A stretch of DNA of 64,000 nucleotides from positions 17,373,501-17,437,500 of the forward strand of contig OZ020307.1 of the NCBI GenBank assembly GCA_963971305.1, read 5' to 3'. Below, piece after piece: positions 33,398 to 43,930 of the stretch. The stretch comes from Arcuatula senhousia. Lineage: Eukaryota; Mollusca; Bivalvia; Mytilida; Mytilidae. Under the pieces are notes generated by a model, which made no database searches, was not told where the DNA came from, and saw only the letters and a list, made by a program, of their open reading frames with translations. A program made the position numbers and the translations under genes. Every line of letters begins with the position of its first letter. The stretch's first letter is position 1.

Positions 33398-33503
33398 GCG
33401 CCGTTTCATAAAGCGCTCGTTAGCCTAACGGGCACGTAAGCCCATTTAAATTGTATGGGATAACGAGCACGTTAATAAGCGATCGCTTTATGAAACGGCA
33501 CCC
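33398..33503. mobile_element. Short palindromic MITE
   Basis: The ends GGGCGCCGTTTCATAAAGCG and CGCTTTATGAAACGGCACCC are inverted copies, and the interior (CTCGTTAGCCTAACGGGCAC; GATAACGAGCACGTTA) continues the symmetry. The whole element can fold into one hairpin of about 106 bases. Confidence 0.8.
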
Positions 33504-33956
33504 TGATTAGGGTGATGATTGCTATGTGAAATGTCACACTGTTTGTTTTGTCTTATTATCTACCGTGTGATCATACAGAGATTTTTTTCAAACTGCTATT
33601 TTTATGCAAATTGATATAATTTTATTTATTATACTGCAATCGGTCTATTTGAGCAGTCAAATTACAGTGACCGTATATCGATATGTGATATACGGTCAGA
33701 GACAGTATATCACTTTTAGTACACGCCCCCTTTCCGAGGCATGCTGTAAAACAAGGTCGAATATAGCATGGTACAAATATTTAGAAAACAAGAATTTATT
33801 GGTAATTGGCTAAATACCGATAGTGTGGTATTCAAGCATGAAGATTCCGCCACACAGCCCCTTTATAAGGGATACCTTATTATATTATTTTTTTATGGAA
33901 CTTGATAATTTGTAAATCACAAAATTAGCAGTACAACCTCTATACATACACAGTGT

Positions 33957-33990
33957 TTTTTTTTTTTTTTTTTTTTTTGGGGGGGGGGGG
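33957..33990 (+). repeat. T(n)G(n) homopolymer tract
   Basis: About 22 T followed by about 12 G. A shorter version lies at 7322-7346, and in unit B at 44598-44617. Such runs are slippage-prone and can be misread. Confidence 0.9.
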
Positions 33991-35216
33991 TGCATTCTAG
34001 GACACATCAGCTACATTAAAGAATTAAATCAAAACTCTAATATATTTGTATAAATAAAAGAAACCATTCGTATGAGTGGGGAAATGAATATTGGTATTAG
34101 TGAGCACAGATCGATACGGGTTATTCGCTCTAGCAGACATGGATCTCTACGAATTTGTTCCTAATGCTGTTAAAGAATTTCATGGTCCGGAATGACGATT
34201 AAAACCACATAAATCACCAATTATTTAATATATAATTTTAAAAAGGATAGTATGTGAAAATTTTCATGCAACTCGGATTAAGAAGTCAGGACAGAAGCAA
34301 GGAATTAGAATACAGATATCCGTGGTCCTCGATTTGGCTTTCCTGTTCGAACTTTTTGGTATTGATTACTTGTACAAATGCATTTTCATAGTTTTGGTTA
34401 TTGATCTTCTAATGTTTTGACGTGAATGCTGTTGATGAGAGGTTACTCATTGAAATTTTGAAATCGGCAAAATTAAATTAACCGTTTATTCCCGTATAAA
34501 TAAATTTAAGAAAAGTATTTGTTAGGTGTGCGTTGAAAGAAAATTAAAAACTATAAACTTCAAAAATGGGTGGGAAATAATTGGATGTTCTATCATGTAA
34601 TTAGATATGCCCAATTTATGTAGGCAACTACTATCATCCGTATAAACCGGTAAACAACATATATTGAGAGAGCTAGTTGAGTTTGCAGTTGCACGGACTC
34701 CACGTGCTTTTTAATAGACAGGTGTAAATATTAATGCGCTGAATTGAACATGTTGAATACCCGAATTTAAAATACTTTTGATGAAAATATGTAATCTTAA
34801 TTTTTTTAACGCCGAATGTATTTAATAAATTTATTACATTTTATTCCAAGAAAAACAATTATTTTTATTTTTTTATTTCTAGCATAATGATATTAAGCTG
34901 CATTCTTACATGTAAGGCGCATATTAGTTTAAAAACGGTAGCATTTAATTTTTAATTTTAAATTTACATGTATGTATAAATATATTATTTTTAATTTTTT
35001 TTTCAAATTTCATTACATTAATTTACTTTAGACCATGAACATTTTTATCCTAGTACATAAACCATTCCATGTTATACAGTGTGCCCCTTACCTGGCGACA
35101 CAGGTGTTATCACCATATTAGGAGAGGGGCCCGCGGTAGGATCATTTATCGATTTTTTTATTTGTGTTTTTTGAATAAAAAATACTCCAAAGAAAATACA
35201 AAATATTGCAGTATAA

Positions 35217-35346
35217 ACACAATAATAGTACACTGACTCGACATAAAATTGTATTTATACGAATTCGGCTCGAGACCCTCGCGTTTTCCTGTTTCTAAGC
35301 CTCATCCGTATAAAATTTTTATGTCGAGTCAGTGTACTATTATTGT
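35217..35346. repeat. Long inverted repeat (about 34-bp arms, about 60-bp loop)
   Basis: ACAATAATAGTACACTGACT-CGACATAAAA (35219-35248) is the reverse complement of TTTTATGTCGAGTCAGTGTA-CTATTATTGT ending at 35346. The arms are essentially perfect, suggesting a recent palindromic element or fold-back. No similar sequence is seen elsewhere in the window. Confidence 0.85.
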
Positions 35347-35578
35347 ATATTTCAGTGTCTTGCTTGTACAAATTTTTCATATAACAGTATCTTTTAGAGC
35401 TTCCATAGATTTAAAACATTTAAGCTATTAAAATTAAGATTAATTTGAGACTACTAGTGATTGCATTGCATATAAAGTCATTATGGCATTTTTTCTGCCA
35501 AATAGAACCACAAAGAGCTATGGCCTGCAGCTAGAAATGCAATTATTTTTCTTAATCTGAATTTTTTCTGGGAAACAG

Positions 35579-35723
35579 AGGGACCAGATTGTTCCCCCTT
35601 GCCTTCTTAAGTTGTTTGTCCATCTAAATTGATAGGCCACTGGGTGTATGAGGTCAACACATTTGTAGATGGCAAATACCTCAATCCTCTAATGTATGCA
35701 GGACCACCAGGTAAAAGGTCAAG
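35579..35723 (+). pseudogene. BTAF1: BTAF1 copy B exon: LVVCP/GHWV segment, with stop
   Basis: The acceptor is TTTTCTGGGAAACAG and the donor GTGAGA. It encodes PDCSPLPS, a stop (TAA, 35608-35610), then VVCPSKLIGHWVYEVNTFVD and GKYLNPLMYAGPPGKRS. TAA replaces the Leu expected in SLVVCP, a one-base change from TTA. The rest follows the family closely, so the stop looks recent. Confidence 0.88.
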
Positions 35724-36917
35724 GTGAGATATATTTATAGAAAATCCATATATTTTGTATATTTGAATTATGCTTTTACTCTTTACAAAACGTCTAAGTT
35801 TTAAAATAAGACGTAGTTTTTGAAATAGACAGATATCTGCAAATATGAGAACCATTGATGATACACAGTCATGACAGTTTTTTTTTCAATTTTACAAATA
35901 CCAAAACGCGGGTATAAACGGTTAATTTGGATATGCTATATATCGATATTTCAAGGAGTAACCTCTCATCAGTAACATTTAAATCAATACATTGGAAGGT
36001 CAAATCCAAACTGTTGAAAACGAAAAGTACCCAAAACCAAAACGTTTGAACAAGGAAGCCAAATCCAACACCGAGGATATCGACCATGTGCATGACAAGG
36101 AAAGAAACCTGGTGTTTTAAACAATTTAGAATTTGAATACCCTCGGAGACCTCTGGTCCACCAGCATCAGTATCGCTCAGTGGTTTCAAAATTACAAATA
36201 CCAAAACGCGGGTATAAACGGTTAATTTGGGTATGCTATATATCGATATTTCAAGGAGTAACCTCTCATCAGTAGCATTTAAATCAAAACATTGGAAGGT
36301 CAAATCCAAACTGTATAATATTTTAGGAGTTAATAGTATATATATTTAAAAACTGCAGATCACTATATATATTGAAATAATACAAAATGAAGTCTGAAAA
36401 TTTTCTGTCATGCTTTAAACGTCATCTTTCTTAAATCTCTGTAAAATGTGTGTTAATGACATTAACTGTGTGTTGTTTCTTTAAATGTGCAAAGTTATTG
36501 TCATATCAGAAGATTTAGTTTAATAGTTGTATTACTCAATCGTAACTGAAGAAGCAGAAATATTCATGGGGGATTTAGTTTTATTTATTTTGGGGGTATA
36601 AAAGAGATATCTACAATTTTTTTTAATCCCCCTGATTTAAAAAAAAATGTTGAACAGTATCAGTGTTCGCCTAAAAAATATCTAGTAGCTTCTTTATATT
36701 TTCAGTTTTCACAATATTTTAATATCTTGTGCTTTTAAATTATAGCAGCACATTTCTTATGAAATATATTGATGCTAAAAGGGTCTGGTGAGAACACTGA
36801 GTGTATGACAAAATTAAAACTCCATGAAATCTTGGCATCGCAAATTCAGTTTTGTAATCTTAACCACAAAATTTTACCTGACGAACAAAAGTGATAATAC
36901 ATTATCTTACGCTTCAG
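35724..36917 (+). other. BTAF1 copy B intron with satellite-like repeats
   Basis: The block at 35885-36315 holds reverse relatives of the 381-bp satellite. The rest is AT-rich, with a GAAATATTCATGGGGGATTT fragment near 36555 of the MITE family seen at 22769-22976. Confidence 0.7.
35885..36315 (-). repeat. Reverse, diverged copies of the 381-bp satellite unit
   Basis: TACCAAAACGCGGGTATAAA occurs at about 35900 and 36200, with AGTAACCTCTCATCAGTA, TCGACCATGTGCATGACAAG and CTGGTCCACCAGCATCAGTA between. This is about one and a half units with a period near 300 bp, so a segment is missing relative to the 381-bp unit. Confidence 0.85.
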
Positions 36918-36992
36918 ACTATAGAAGGTGAAGAAACACAATCTGATAGTGGCCTCATATGATGTTGTAAGGAACGATATAGACTTCTTTGG
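36918..36992 (+). pseudogene. BTAF1: BTAF1 copy B exon: HNLIVASYDVVRNDIDFF, with stop
   Basis: The acceptor is ACGCTTCAG and the donor GTAAGA. In the phase set by neighbouring exons it reads RL, stop (TAG, 36922-36924), then KVKKHNLIVASYDVVRNDID and FF. TAG sits where BTAF1 has a Gln, consistent with a CAG to TAG change. The 75-base length keeps the intron phases. Confidence 0.87.
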
Positions 36993-37387
36993 GTAAGATA
37001 TTCCAGGTTTATCTTAGATTATTGTAGTGTTCATTTGCTCTTACTTATAGAACTTGAATGAAGCAGAGGTACCGATGGGGCATCCAAATGTCAAAGTCGG
37101 AAAGGACAGAGACAAAACCAGTAAACACAAACAATAACAGGACCCCCAAAAAACAGACAACATATAAAACACGTGCACAGAACACAAAAACTACTGAATA
37201 TCAACAACAAAAACTCTAGTCGTAATTAGAGTGAACTAAGGTGCTTAGGAAGAGTTAGCAAACCAACTCCTGCACTCAAATCCCATATTTGTCTATGAAT
37301 GTCTTGAAATGTGACTGAACTGTTATTACGATCTAATTTTCATTTCTGCAAGGCTTTTAGTAATCTTATCTTTTCTCATCTTTACAG
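36993..37387 (+). other. BTAF1 copy B intron with a dispersed repeat
   Basis: About 37060-37310 is a repeat with GAAGCAGAGGTACCGATGGG, AAAGTCGGAAAGGACAGAGA and CAAAACCAGTAAACACAAAC, related to 25484-25720 and, in reverse, to 62020-62200 and 62700-62880. Confidence 0.7.
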
Positions 37388-38306
37388 ATCCATTAAATGG
37401 AATTACTGCATTTTAGATGAAGGACACATTATAAACAAGAGCCTCCCAGGAGCCTGAATCGCTCACCTGGTCTTGATGTCGACCCCATAAAAACTTTTCT
37501 TGAGCTAAATAAGCTGAACATTTAAGCAAGTAACAGCTTTTCTCCATCTACTATAGTATTATTTTGTAGCCATAGGCCCAAATCATGAAAAAATGTTATT
37601 TAAGGGGCCATAACCCCTATAAGGGGTCATCTGACAACTATCACCCTATGAAGACTTTAGCAGAGCTAAACGAATTCAACATTTAAGCAAGCAACAGCTT
37701 TTCTCTGTCTGCTATAGTTTTCATTCTATAGGCCAAAAACATGAAAAAAATGTCATTTTAGGGGCCATTTCCCCAATAAAAAACCATCTGACAAATTCGA
37801 TCCTATGGAGACTTTTGTAGGGCTAAATGAGCTGAACATTTAAGCAAGCAACAACTTTTCTCTACCTGTCATAGTTTTCCTTCCATAAGCAAAAAAAAAC
37901 ATGACAAAATGCTATTTTTCACCTTTAAGGGGCCGTAACTCCTATAAGGGGTCATCTGACATCTTCGACTCAATGGAGACTTTTGTAGAGCTTTTGATGC
38001 TGAAGCAGTAGTGTGCATCCGATTTCATCTATCTCTTATACTTTTTGATTTACAAGCCAAAAACAGTAGGCTGACCCCCCTGGTCTATTTTTAGTAACGG
38101 CAGCCATGTTGTTTGGACAGCGGTTACCGTTTGTGCAATCTTGGTAGAGGACATCCCATAGATGAAGTGTGCAAAGTTTCAAAGCAATTCCTTCAGTCTT
38201 TTCAGAGGAGAAGATTTTCAAAGAAAAGTTAACGACGACGACGACGGACTCCAAGTGATGGCAACAGCTCACATGGTCCAGGTGAGCTAAAAATGGGAAA
38301 ACAAAA
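37388..38306 (+). pseudogene. BTAF1: BTAF1 copy B exon: Walker B (DEGH), split by a repeat insertion
   Basis: The acceptor is TCTTTACAG and the donor GTAAGT. The first part (37388-37433) encodes SIKWNYCILDEGHII and the second part (38289-38306) encodes KNGKTK. Between them lies a reverse GGTGAGC-type element. Joined without the insertion, the exon is 64 bases and meets the next exon in phase. In the KNGKTK frame the element ends with TGA GCT, so reading through gives a stop. DEGH is the catalytic motif II. Confidence 0.9.
37434..38288 (-). mobile_element. GGTGAGC-type element inserted in the DEGH exon
   Basis: It begins AACAAGAGCCTCCCAGGAGC and CTGAATCGCTCACCTGGTC, and ends GACGACGGACTCCAAGTGAT and CATGGTCCAGGTGAGCT. 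It is the reverse of the element at 2420-3717 but shorter, with about three internal units (CTACAAAAGTCTCC family). Any target-site duplication is at most two bases and cannot be separated from the A-run at the right edge. Confidence 0.88.
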
Positions 38307-40159
38307 GTAAGTTATATTCAAGGAAAAAAGATTTAATAGAAAGTCTATATGTGTAAACTATTTATGATATTTTTTGACAATCACAAGTAAGGTTGCATTC
38401 ATTATACCAATAAACAATCAGTATTTGGATTGAATTCAATGAAAAACTAAAAACAACTATGATACTAGGTAATAAATGCCATTTCATACTGCACATTTAC
38501 ATTATATGCAAAATAACAAAGTCACTCAATAAAGGCATGCTGGTCAATGCCACTTATTTTGTCTCCCCCTACTCAGGAGTAGAGCTATATTGTTTTTGTC
38601 CTGTCTGTCTATATGTAACTTGGCTCGCCTCCTCTTAAACTACTAAGTACCCATCTGAACTTAGCAAAACTTGGTTTGTAGCTAATATACTAGTACCACA
38701 TATATATAATCACAATTTTGTAGGTGTGATGGCCCTTTGAACTTGTAATTTGTAGCTCTCTTGACCCGAAGGTCGTCCATCCGTTAACTTTTCTTCAAAC
38801 ATCTTCTCTGAAACCACCGATGGGATTCCTTTGAAACTTTGTACACTTGATCTGTAGGATGTCCTCTACCAAGTTAGTGAAATTGGGGAAGATCAACCAA
38901 CCAACATGGCCACCGTTACTAAAAATAAAACAGGGGGTCAGACCATAGTTTTTAGCTTAAAGCTAAAAAAGTATAAGAGATAGAGAAAATCGGAAACAAC
39001 CAATCTTCTTCAGCATCAAAAGATCTACAAACATCTCCATTGAGTCAAAGTTGTGGGACCACTCCTTATAGGTGTTATTTCCGCTTAATCGTCAAAATTG
39101 ACCATTTTCACAGTTTTTGGACATTATCTTGAAAACCGCAAGTGCTAGAGGAAAAGTTAGCATTGCAAAATTGTTCAGCTTATTCAGAGCTACAAAATTG
39201 ATTCAGGGCCAAAATTGTCAGATCAACCGTTTAAGAATTATGACCCTTTAACTGATTTTTTTTATCAATTTTAACTGATTTTTAAAAAATCTTTTCTGAA
39301 ACCACTGATGGGATTGCTTTGAAACTTTATACGCTTGATCTTTAGGATGTTCACTACTAAGTTTGTGAAATTTGTGAAAGTCGACCAACCAACATGGCCG
39401 CCGTTACTAAAAATAGAACAGGGGGGTCAGACCATAGTTTTTAGCTTATAGCTCAAAAAGTATAAGAGATAGAGAAAATCTGAAGCAACCTTCCTTCTTC
39501 AGCATCAAAAGCTCTACAAAACTCTCCATTGATTCAAAGTTGTGAAAGGACTCCTTATAGGAGTTATTTCCCCTTGATCGGCAAAATTGACCATTATCAC
39601 AATTTTTGGACTTCATCTTGACAACTGTAAGTGCCAGAGGAAAAGTTAGCATTGCAAAATTGTTAAGCTTATTGAGAGCTACAAAAATGATTTCAGTGTC
39701 AAAATTGTCGGATCATCATTTTAAGAGTTGTCCCCCTTTAACTGTTTTCAATCAATTCTAACTTGTTTGGTTTGTTTTTTTCAAATAGAAAGCCTTGTAA
39801 CAGTGCATTCTTGATCTTAAAAGTGTTTTCTATCCTAACTAGTTTCTTTGATGTTACTTACGAAGTACATGTAGACCATTTTGCACACTAGGTAAGAGAC
39901 TTTAGCATAAGAGATCAGGTGAGCGATTCAGGCTCCTGGGAGCCTTTAGCTATGGTTTCAAAAACAAAAACTTTAATTTACTATTAAAACTGCTGTACAA
40001 CCCAAGTGATGTATCAATGCTACAAACGATGTATGGACCTGAACCGAAGTTTGACAAAAGGACAAACATATGTGCAGAAATAACTATTTGCCGTGTTCAA
40101 AATTATAATGGGGGCATAAAAAATTTCTTTCTAACAAAAGTTTTGTGTTTTATTTCCAG
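38307..40159 (+). other. BTAF1 copy B intron spanning the unit A/unit B junction
   Basis: About 38566-38750 is a GTCTCC-type repeat fragment. About 38755-39946 is a GGTGAGC-type element with two roughly 500-bp blocks (ACCAACCAACATGGCCACCG; ACCAACCAACATGGCCGCCG), closing with CAGGTGAGCGATTCAGGCTC. Homology with the window start begins directly after, at 39947. Confidence 0.7.
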
Positions 40160-40367
40160 CTCTCCAAGGCAGTCAAACAGTTGATATGTAACCATAGGCT
40201 GATACTATCTGGTACCCCCATACAAAACAATGTCCTAGATCTCTGGACTCTATTTGATTGCCTAATGCCTGGATTTCTGGGGATGGAGAACCAGTTCCAG
40301 GCCAGATATGGCAAGCCTATCCTACAGAGCAGGGATGCTAAAAGTACCTCAAAGGAACAAGAAGCTG
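40160..40367 (+). pseudogene. BTAF1: BTAF1 copy B exon: SNF2 motif III (LSGTP), intact frame
   Basis: The acceptor is TTATTTCCAG and the donor GTATGA. It encodes [40 protein letters not shown] then [20 protein letters not shown] and KSTSKEQEA plus one base. It has 208 bases and is correctly phased. It shows what the copy A exon looked like before losing a base. Confidence 0.92.
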
Positions 40368-40455
40368 GTATGAATGAAAAGTTAAAGAGAAGCTTACATA
40401 CACAAAATTCTCATGACGATGTTTAGTTGTTAATGCACTCCATTATCAGTCTAAA

Positions 40456-40850
40456 GTAGTAGTCCACCTAAGAATCATGCAAAATTGAAGAAAAGTGATT
40501 CATCGATAAAAAGGCTACAGTGGTTTATTTTTAACAAAAAATATTTCAAAGTATACAAAATAAGAAATAAATAACAATTTGCTCATAACTGTCTGGTACT
40601 GGGAGAAATCTTGCCATTTTGTTACAATGGTTTCTATTGAAATTATAGACAGTTTTAAGAGTTATCCCCCTTTCTTACAATTTTCCAATGCATTCTATAT
40701 ATTTTTTTTCTCTTAGGACCAACGCTTGTGTGGAAAAAGAGTACAAAATATCAAATCAGGGTGCTAGTAGGAGTAACATATAAAAAATAAAGTGGTGTAG
40801 GCTTTCCACCCATGAATCGCTTTTTGCATGGTTCTTATAAAAAGTGGTAC
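40456..40850. mobile_element. piggyBac-type MITE, TTAA target (unit B only)
   Basis: It is inserted between TAAA (40452-40455, a degraded TTAA) and TTAA (40851-40854); unit A has a single TTAA near 509. The ends GTAGTAGTCCACCTAAGAAT-CATGCAAAA and, read inverted, GTACCACTTTTTATAAGAAC-CATGCAAAA match imperfectly. It is 395 bp with no coding sequence. Confidence 0.8.
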
Positions 40851-41077
40851 TTAAATAACTTTTACATTATGGTCAAATTTTGTTTACAACTTACTTGATT
40901 TTTTTTTTAGAAATGGCTTAGACTGATTTTATGTATGGTGGGATTGGAAGATGCATTCATTGATTTTTTATGGGTTGTGGTCTTTTGAAGCAAATATGCA
41001 TTGATCTTTTAATTGAATGCCTGGCAAACAGCCCTTAGGAGTGAGCATTATAATACTTAAAATCAAAATTTGATTCC

Positions 41078-41084
41078 TTTGAAT
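41078..41084 (+). other. Deletion breakpoint removing two BTAF1 exons
   Basis: Sequence left of 41080 matches unit A up to about 730, and sequence right of it matches unit A from about 1933. About 1.2 kb, with the exons 778-908 and 1645-1767 and one dispersed repeat, is missing. No obvious junction microhomology longer than two or three bases. Confidence 0.88.
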
Positions 41085-41312
41085 GAAGTTGCAGAGGTTA
41101 TGGTATTTTTAATATGCTTTAAACAGGTTACATGTATTTGTTTATGAAAGTATCAGAAGCTGACCAAAAATATGTTTCCTTAAATCCTCAAAAATATTTA
41201 GGGAATACTAAATATACATATTGACTAAATGAAATGATATGAACTGATTAGTATAATAGATTATTCAAGCAACTATTTAGGTAAAGAAATATAAGATCTT
41301 GATCTTTTTAAG

Positions 41313-41461
41313 GCCCTGCAGTACCTGAAGAAAGTCTGCAATCATCCATCGCTAGTCCTGACACCTAGTCATCCAAAGTACAAAGATATTACAGCTCAAC
41401 TCAAATCACAGAATTCCAATCTACATGATCTCCAACACACACCCAAACTGATGGCATTAAG
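41313..41461 (+). pseudogene. BTAF1: BTAF1 copy B exon: [16 protein letters not shown]
   Basis: The acceptor is TTTTTAAG, weaker than in copy A, and the donor GTGGGA. The protein is the same as the copy A exon. The reading frame is intact but isolated by the upstream exon loss: joining 40160-40367 (phase 1) to this phase 0 exon would shift the frame. Confidence 0.92.
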
Positions 41462-41985
41462 GTGGGATTACTGATATTGTTATAAATATATTGCTGGATG
41501 TCACCAAAAATTGAGAATGTTGGGCGACAGGTGGGCGGGCTGAAAAATAATTTTTGTAACAGTTTTTTTAGCAACTATTTATCACAGACTCATGATATTT
41601 GGTATGCAGCATCAGCATGGGGTCCCATACCCTGGGATTTTATTTCTGGTCTGATGATCACCTACTTGGCAATTTTTGACTTTGAAAAATTTTAGTCTGA
41701 TTTCATTAAAACAGAAATTTAAGCATTAGAACAACTGTCACTGTCATCTTAACATTAAAAGTCAACATCTTAGCTGAAAAAACTTTAAGAAAACAACCAA
41801 ACATTTCATTTTTTTAATCAAAATGGCTTAATTTCCAAGATTTTAGAATTCTAACTTAATACATGTATTTTAGTATTGCAGAAATTTCACAATACATTTT
41901 TAAGATAGGGTTATATTATTTTTCTGACCTCCAAAGCATTTGCAAGCTAATTTTAAGTTTTTATGGTATCCTTTATTCATCACAG

Positions 41986-42141
41986 GCAGTTACTGAATGA
42001 CTGTGGTATTGGTGTCTCCAGTTTCAGTGGAACCAGTGGACAGTCAGCTACTAGTGAAGGCCCAGTTGTCAGTCAACACAGAGTTCTTCTCTTCTGTCAA
42101 CTCAAAAGTATGCTGGAAATCGTAGAACATGATCTGCTCAA
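41986..42141 (+). pseudogene. BTAF1: BTAF1 copy B exon: [20 protein letters not shown]
   Basis: The acceptor is TCATCACAG and the donor GTAAGA. It encodes [20 protein letters not shown] and on to EHDLLK. It differs from copy A mainly by R for S at the split first codon and S for C in TSEGP. Confidence 0.92.
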
Positions 42142-43852
42142 GTAAGATATAAGATATAGATAGTGCTTAAGAAATTGATGCAACTTCAAAAGAGATCCTT
42201 ATCAAATTGAAATAATAAAAAAAAAAAAATTTGCTAAGTTTTTCTTGACTGTTCTTCATCAATTTTTTAAAAGATTAATTTCTTAGAAAAATATTGTTAT
42301 CCCCGCGCTAGCAAAAGTATCAAAATAAGCTTGCCTTGATTTACATTATCTGCATAAATGACTCAGGTTATAGTTTTTAATAAGGTCCCTATCTCAGCAA
42401 CTGCAAGTGGTAGAGGAATGATGTTGGGTCGGTGTGAACATCTTGGATAGTAACCAACCTCTGTACCATAATTAGGTCAACTTTGCCTACATTTTCCACA
42501 TGAACTATGTGGGTTTAAGTTTTGGTTTAGGTCAGCAACTGCAAGTGATAATATTGGGTCAGTCAGTACATCTAGGATAATCTTCCATACCAAAATAAGG
42601 TCACAATGACCTACATTGAATTTTCTTTATGAATAATTCAGGTTTAAGTTTTGGTAAAGGTGCATATCTTGGCAATTTCAATTAGTAGAAGGATGATATT
42701 TGGAAAGTGGGTATATCTTCAATGGTAATTGACATCTGTTTCAGATTTAGGTCACCTTGACTTACATTTTAATGTAACGAGCAAGGGGATTAGCTTTCCT
42801 GTGCAACTGCTCCATTTCTTTATTTTCCTATATATTTTATATAAATATAAGACAGCAAAATTTATATTTATTGTTTGACCATTGATTTTCTTGTCTCACA
42901 ATGATTTTAGAAAACAAAAGTATATTTAGTTGATTTGATAAGGAAAGGTAAAATTTTCAGAAGTTGCATTTATTGTAAAGCAGAGAGTGTATAAACAGGT
43001 GTTAGATATGATAAAGTGTCATTGAATAAACTTTATTATAACTTAATTCAAGTAAAGAAAATATGTTAACATTTTATTTTTTTCATTTCTTTTTCATTTT
43101 CTTATGAGAAATATTAGATATAAGTTTGTGCCTCCATCTGTTTTAAACATTTGTAGCATTAAGCCTGGTTCCCAGACTTATCTGACACCAAAATATTTTT
43201 TGTTGTTGAAACTTTCAGATTAAAATGCCGTACTTTATCCTTGTACTGCACATATGGTTGATACCCTTGGTGCTGTCATTCACTTCCTTGTCAACGTTCC
43301 AATGTTTTGATTTCAATGCTGCTTATGATAGGTCAATCTTTGAAATATGGATATACAGCATTGCCTAACCAACCCTTTTTATACTGGCCTTGAACCAATC
43401 TAATCAGGTTTACCGTAGCATTTAAGTGCATCTACATCTAACAAGTCATACCTAAGATAAAATTCCAGTCTTGATGACATTACCATCTATGCCTTATTAC
43501 CTGCGACATCATATTTTAAGTTTAAAGTTAGCTTGAAATTGTAGACCCCTCATCAAGATACAAGAGTCCTTTACTTTTGACAGTGTCTGTCTGTCTGTCC
43601 AGGTTTCTGAAAACTTTTTGACTATAACAGGTACAGATCTTAAAATTTATACATTGATATTATACCATTTGAGGATCTACATAATGAGATTTTACTAAAA
43701 TCTCTTTTTTTTTAATTTTTAAAATCTAATGATCTTTGTTGATTTTTTCAATGCTTTTGTCTTTAATATTATGTCTAAGATACCATATGCTATCTGCTGT
43801 ATGTGTAAGAACTAATTTTTAATATCTTTTAATAACCTTTTATATTTTACAG
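42142..43852 (+). other. BTAF1 copy B intron
   Basis: It is colinear with 4288-6531 of copy A but lacks the TTAA MITE (empty site near 42515). It keeps the old satellite-like monomer at about 43158-43390. No gene seen. Confidence 0.75.
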
Positions 43853-43930
43853 AACTCACATGCCAAGTGTAACCTACCTCAGACTGGATGGAAGTGTACC
43901 TGCAAATAACAGGCATGACATCGTTAACAG
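43853..43930 (+). pseudogene. BTAF1: BTAF1 copy B exon: [20 protein letters not shown]
   Basis: It is identical in protein to the copy A exon, with acceptor TTTTACAG and donor GTGAGT. It is followed by the same donor-derived minisatellite. Confidence 0.92.

Larger units (their letters stand above)
33213..35578 (+). other. BTAF1 copy B intron
   Basis: It contains a 106-bp palindromic MITE (33398-33503), a small hairpin at 33672-33700, a T/G homopolymer (33957-33990), a faint old satellite-like block at about 34350-34500 and a long perfect inverted repeat at 35217-35346. The exon expected between the GLGKT and VVCP exons is not recognisable. Confidence 0.7.
1..39946 (+). repeat. Segmental duplication unit A (direct tandem copy)
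   Basis: The first bases of the window reappear at 39947, and colinear similarity then runs through BTAF1 exons, introns, the intronic B-box gene, the 3' flank and spacer up to about 32570, which matches the window end. The stretch 32570-39946 has no second copy in the window because unit B is cut by the window edge. By eye, identity is about 98-99% in 1-500 and 4.1-9.2 kb but clearly lower, roughly 90-95%, in 10-18 kb. Unit A carries several insertions missing from unit B: 2420-3717, 4655-5194, 11962-16159, 21393-22013 and about 25885-29017. Confidence 0.93.

Noticed and set aside
35264..35277. GAATTCGGCTCGAG, similar to a cDNA cloning adaptor
   Set aside because: It differs from the usual adaptor and sits within the loop of a natural inverted repeat; probably chance.
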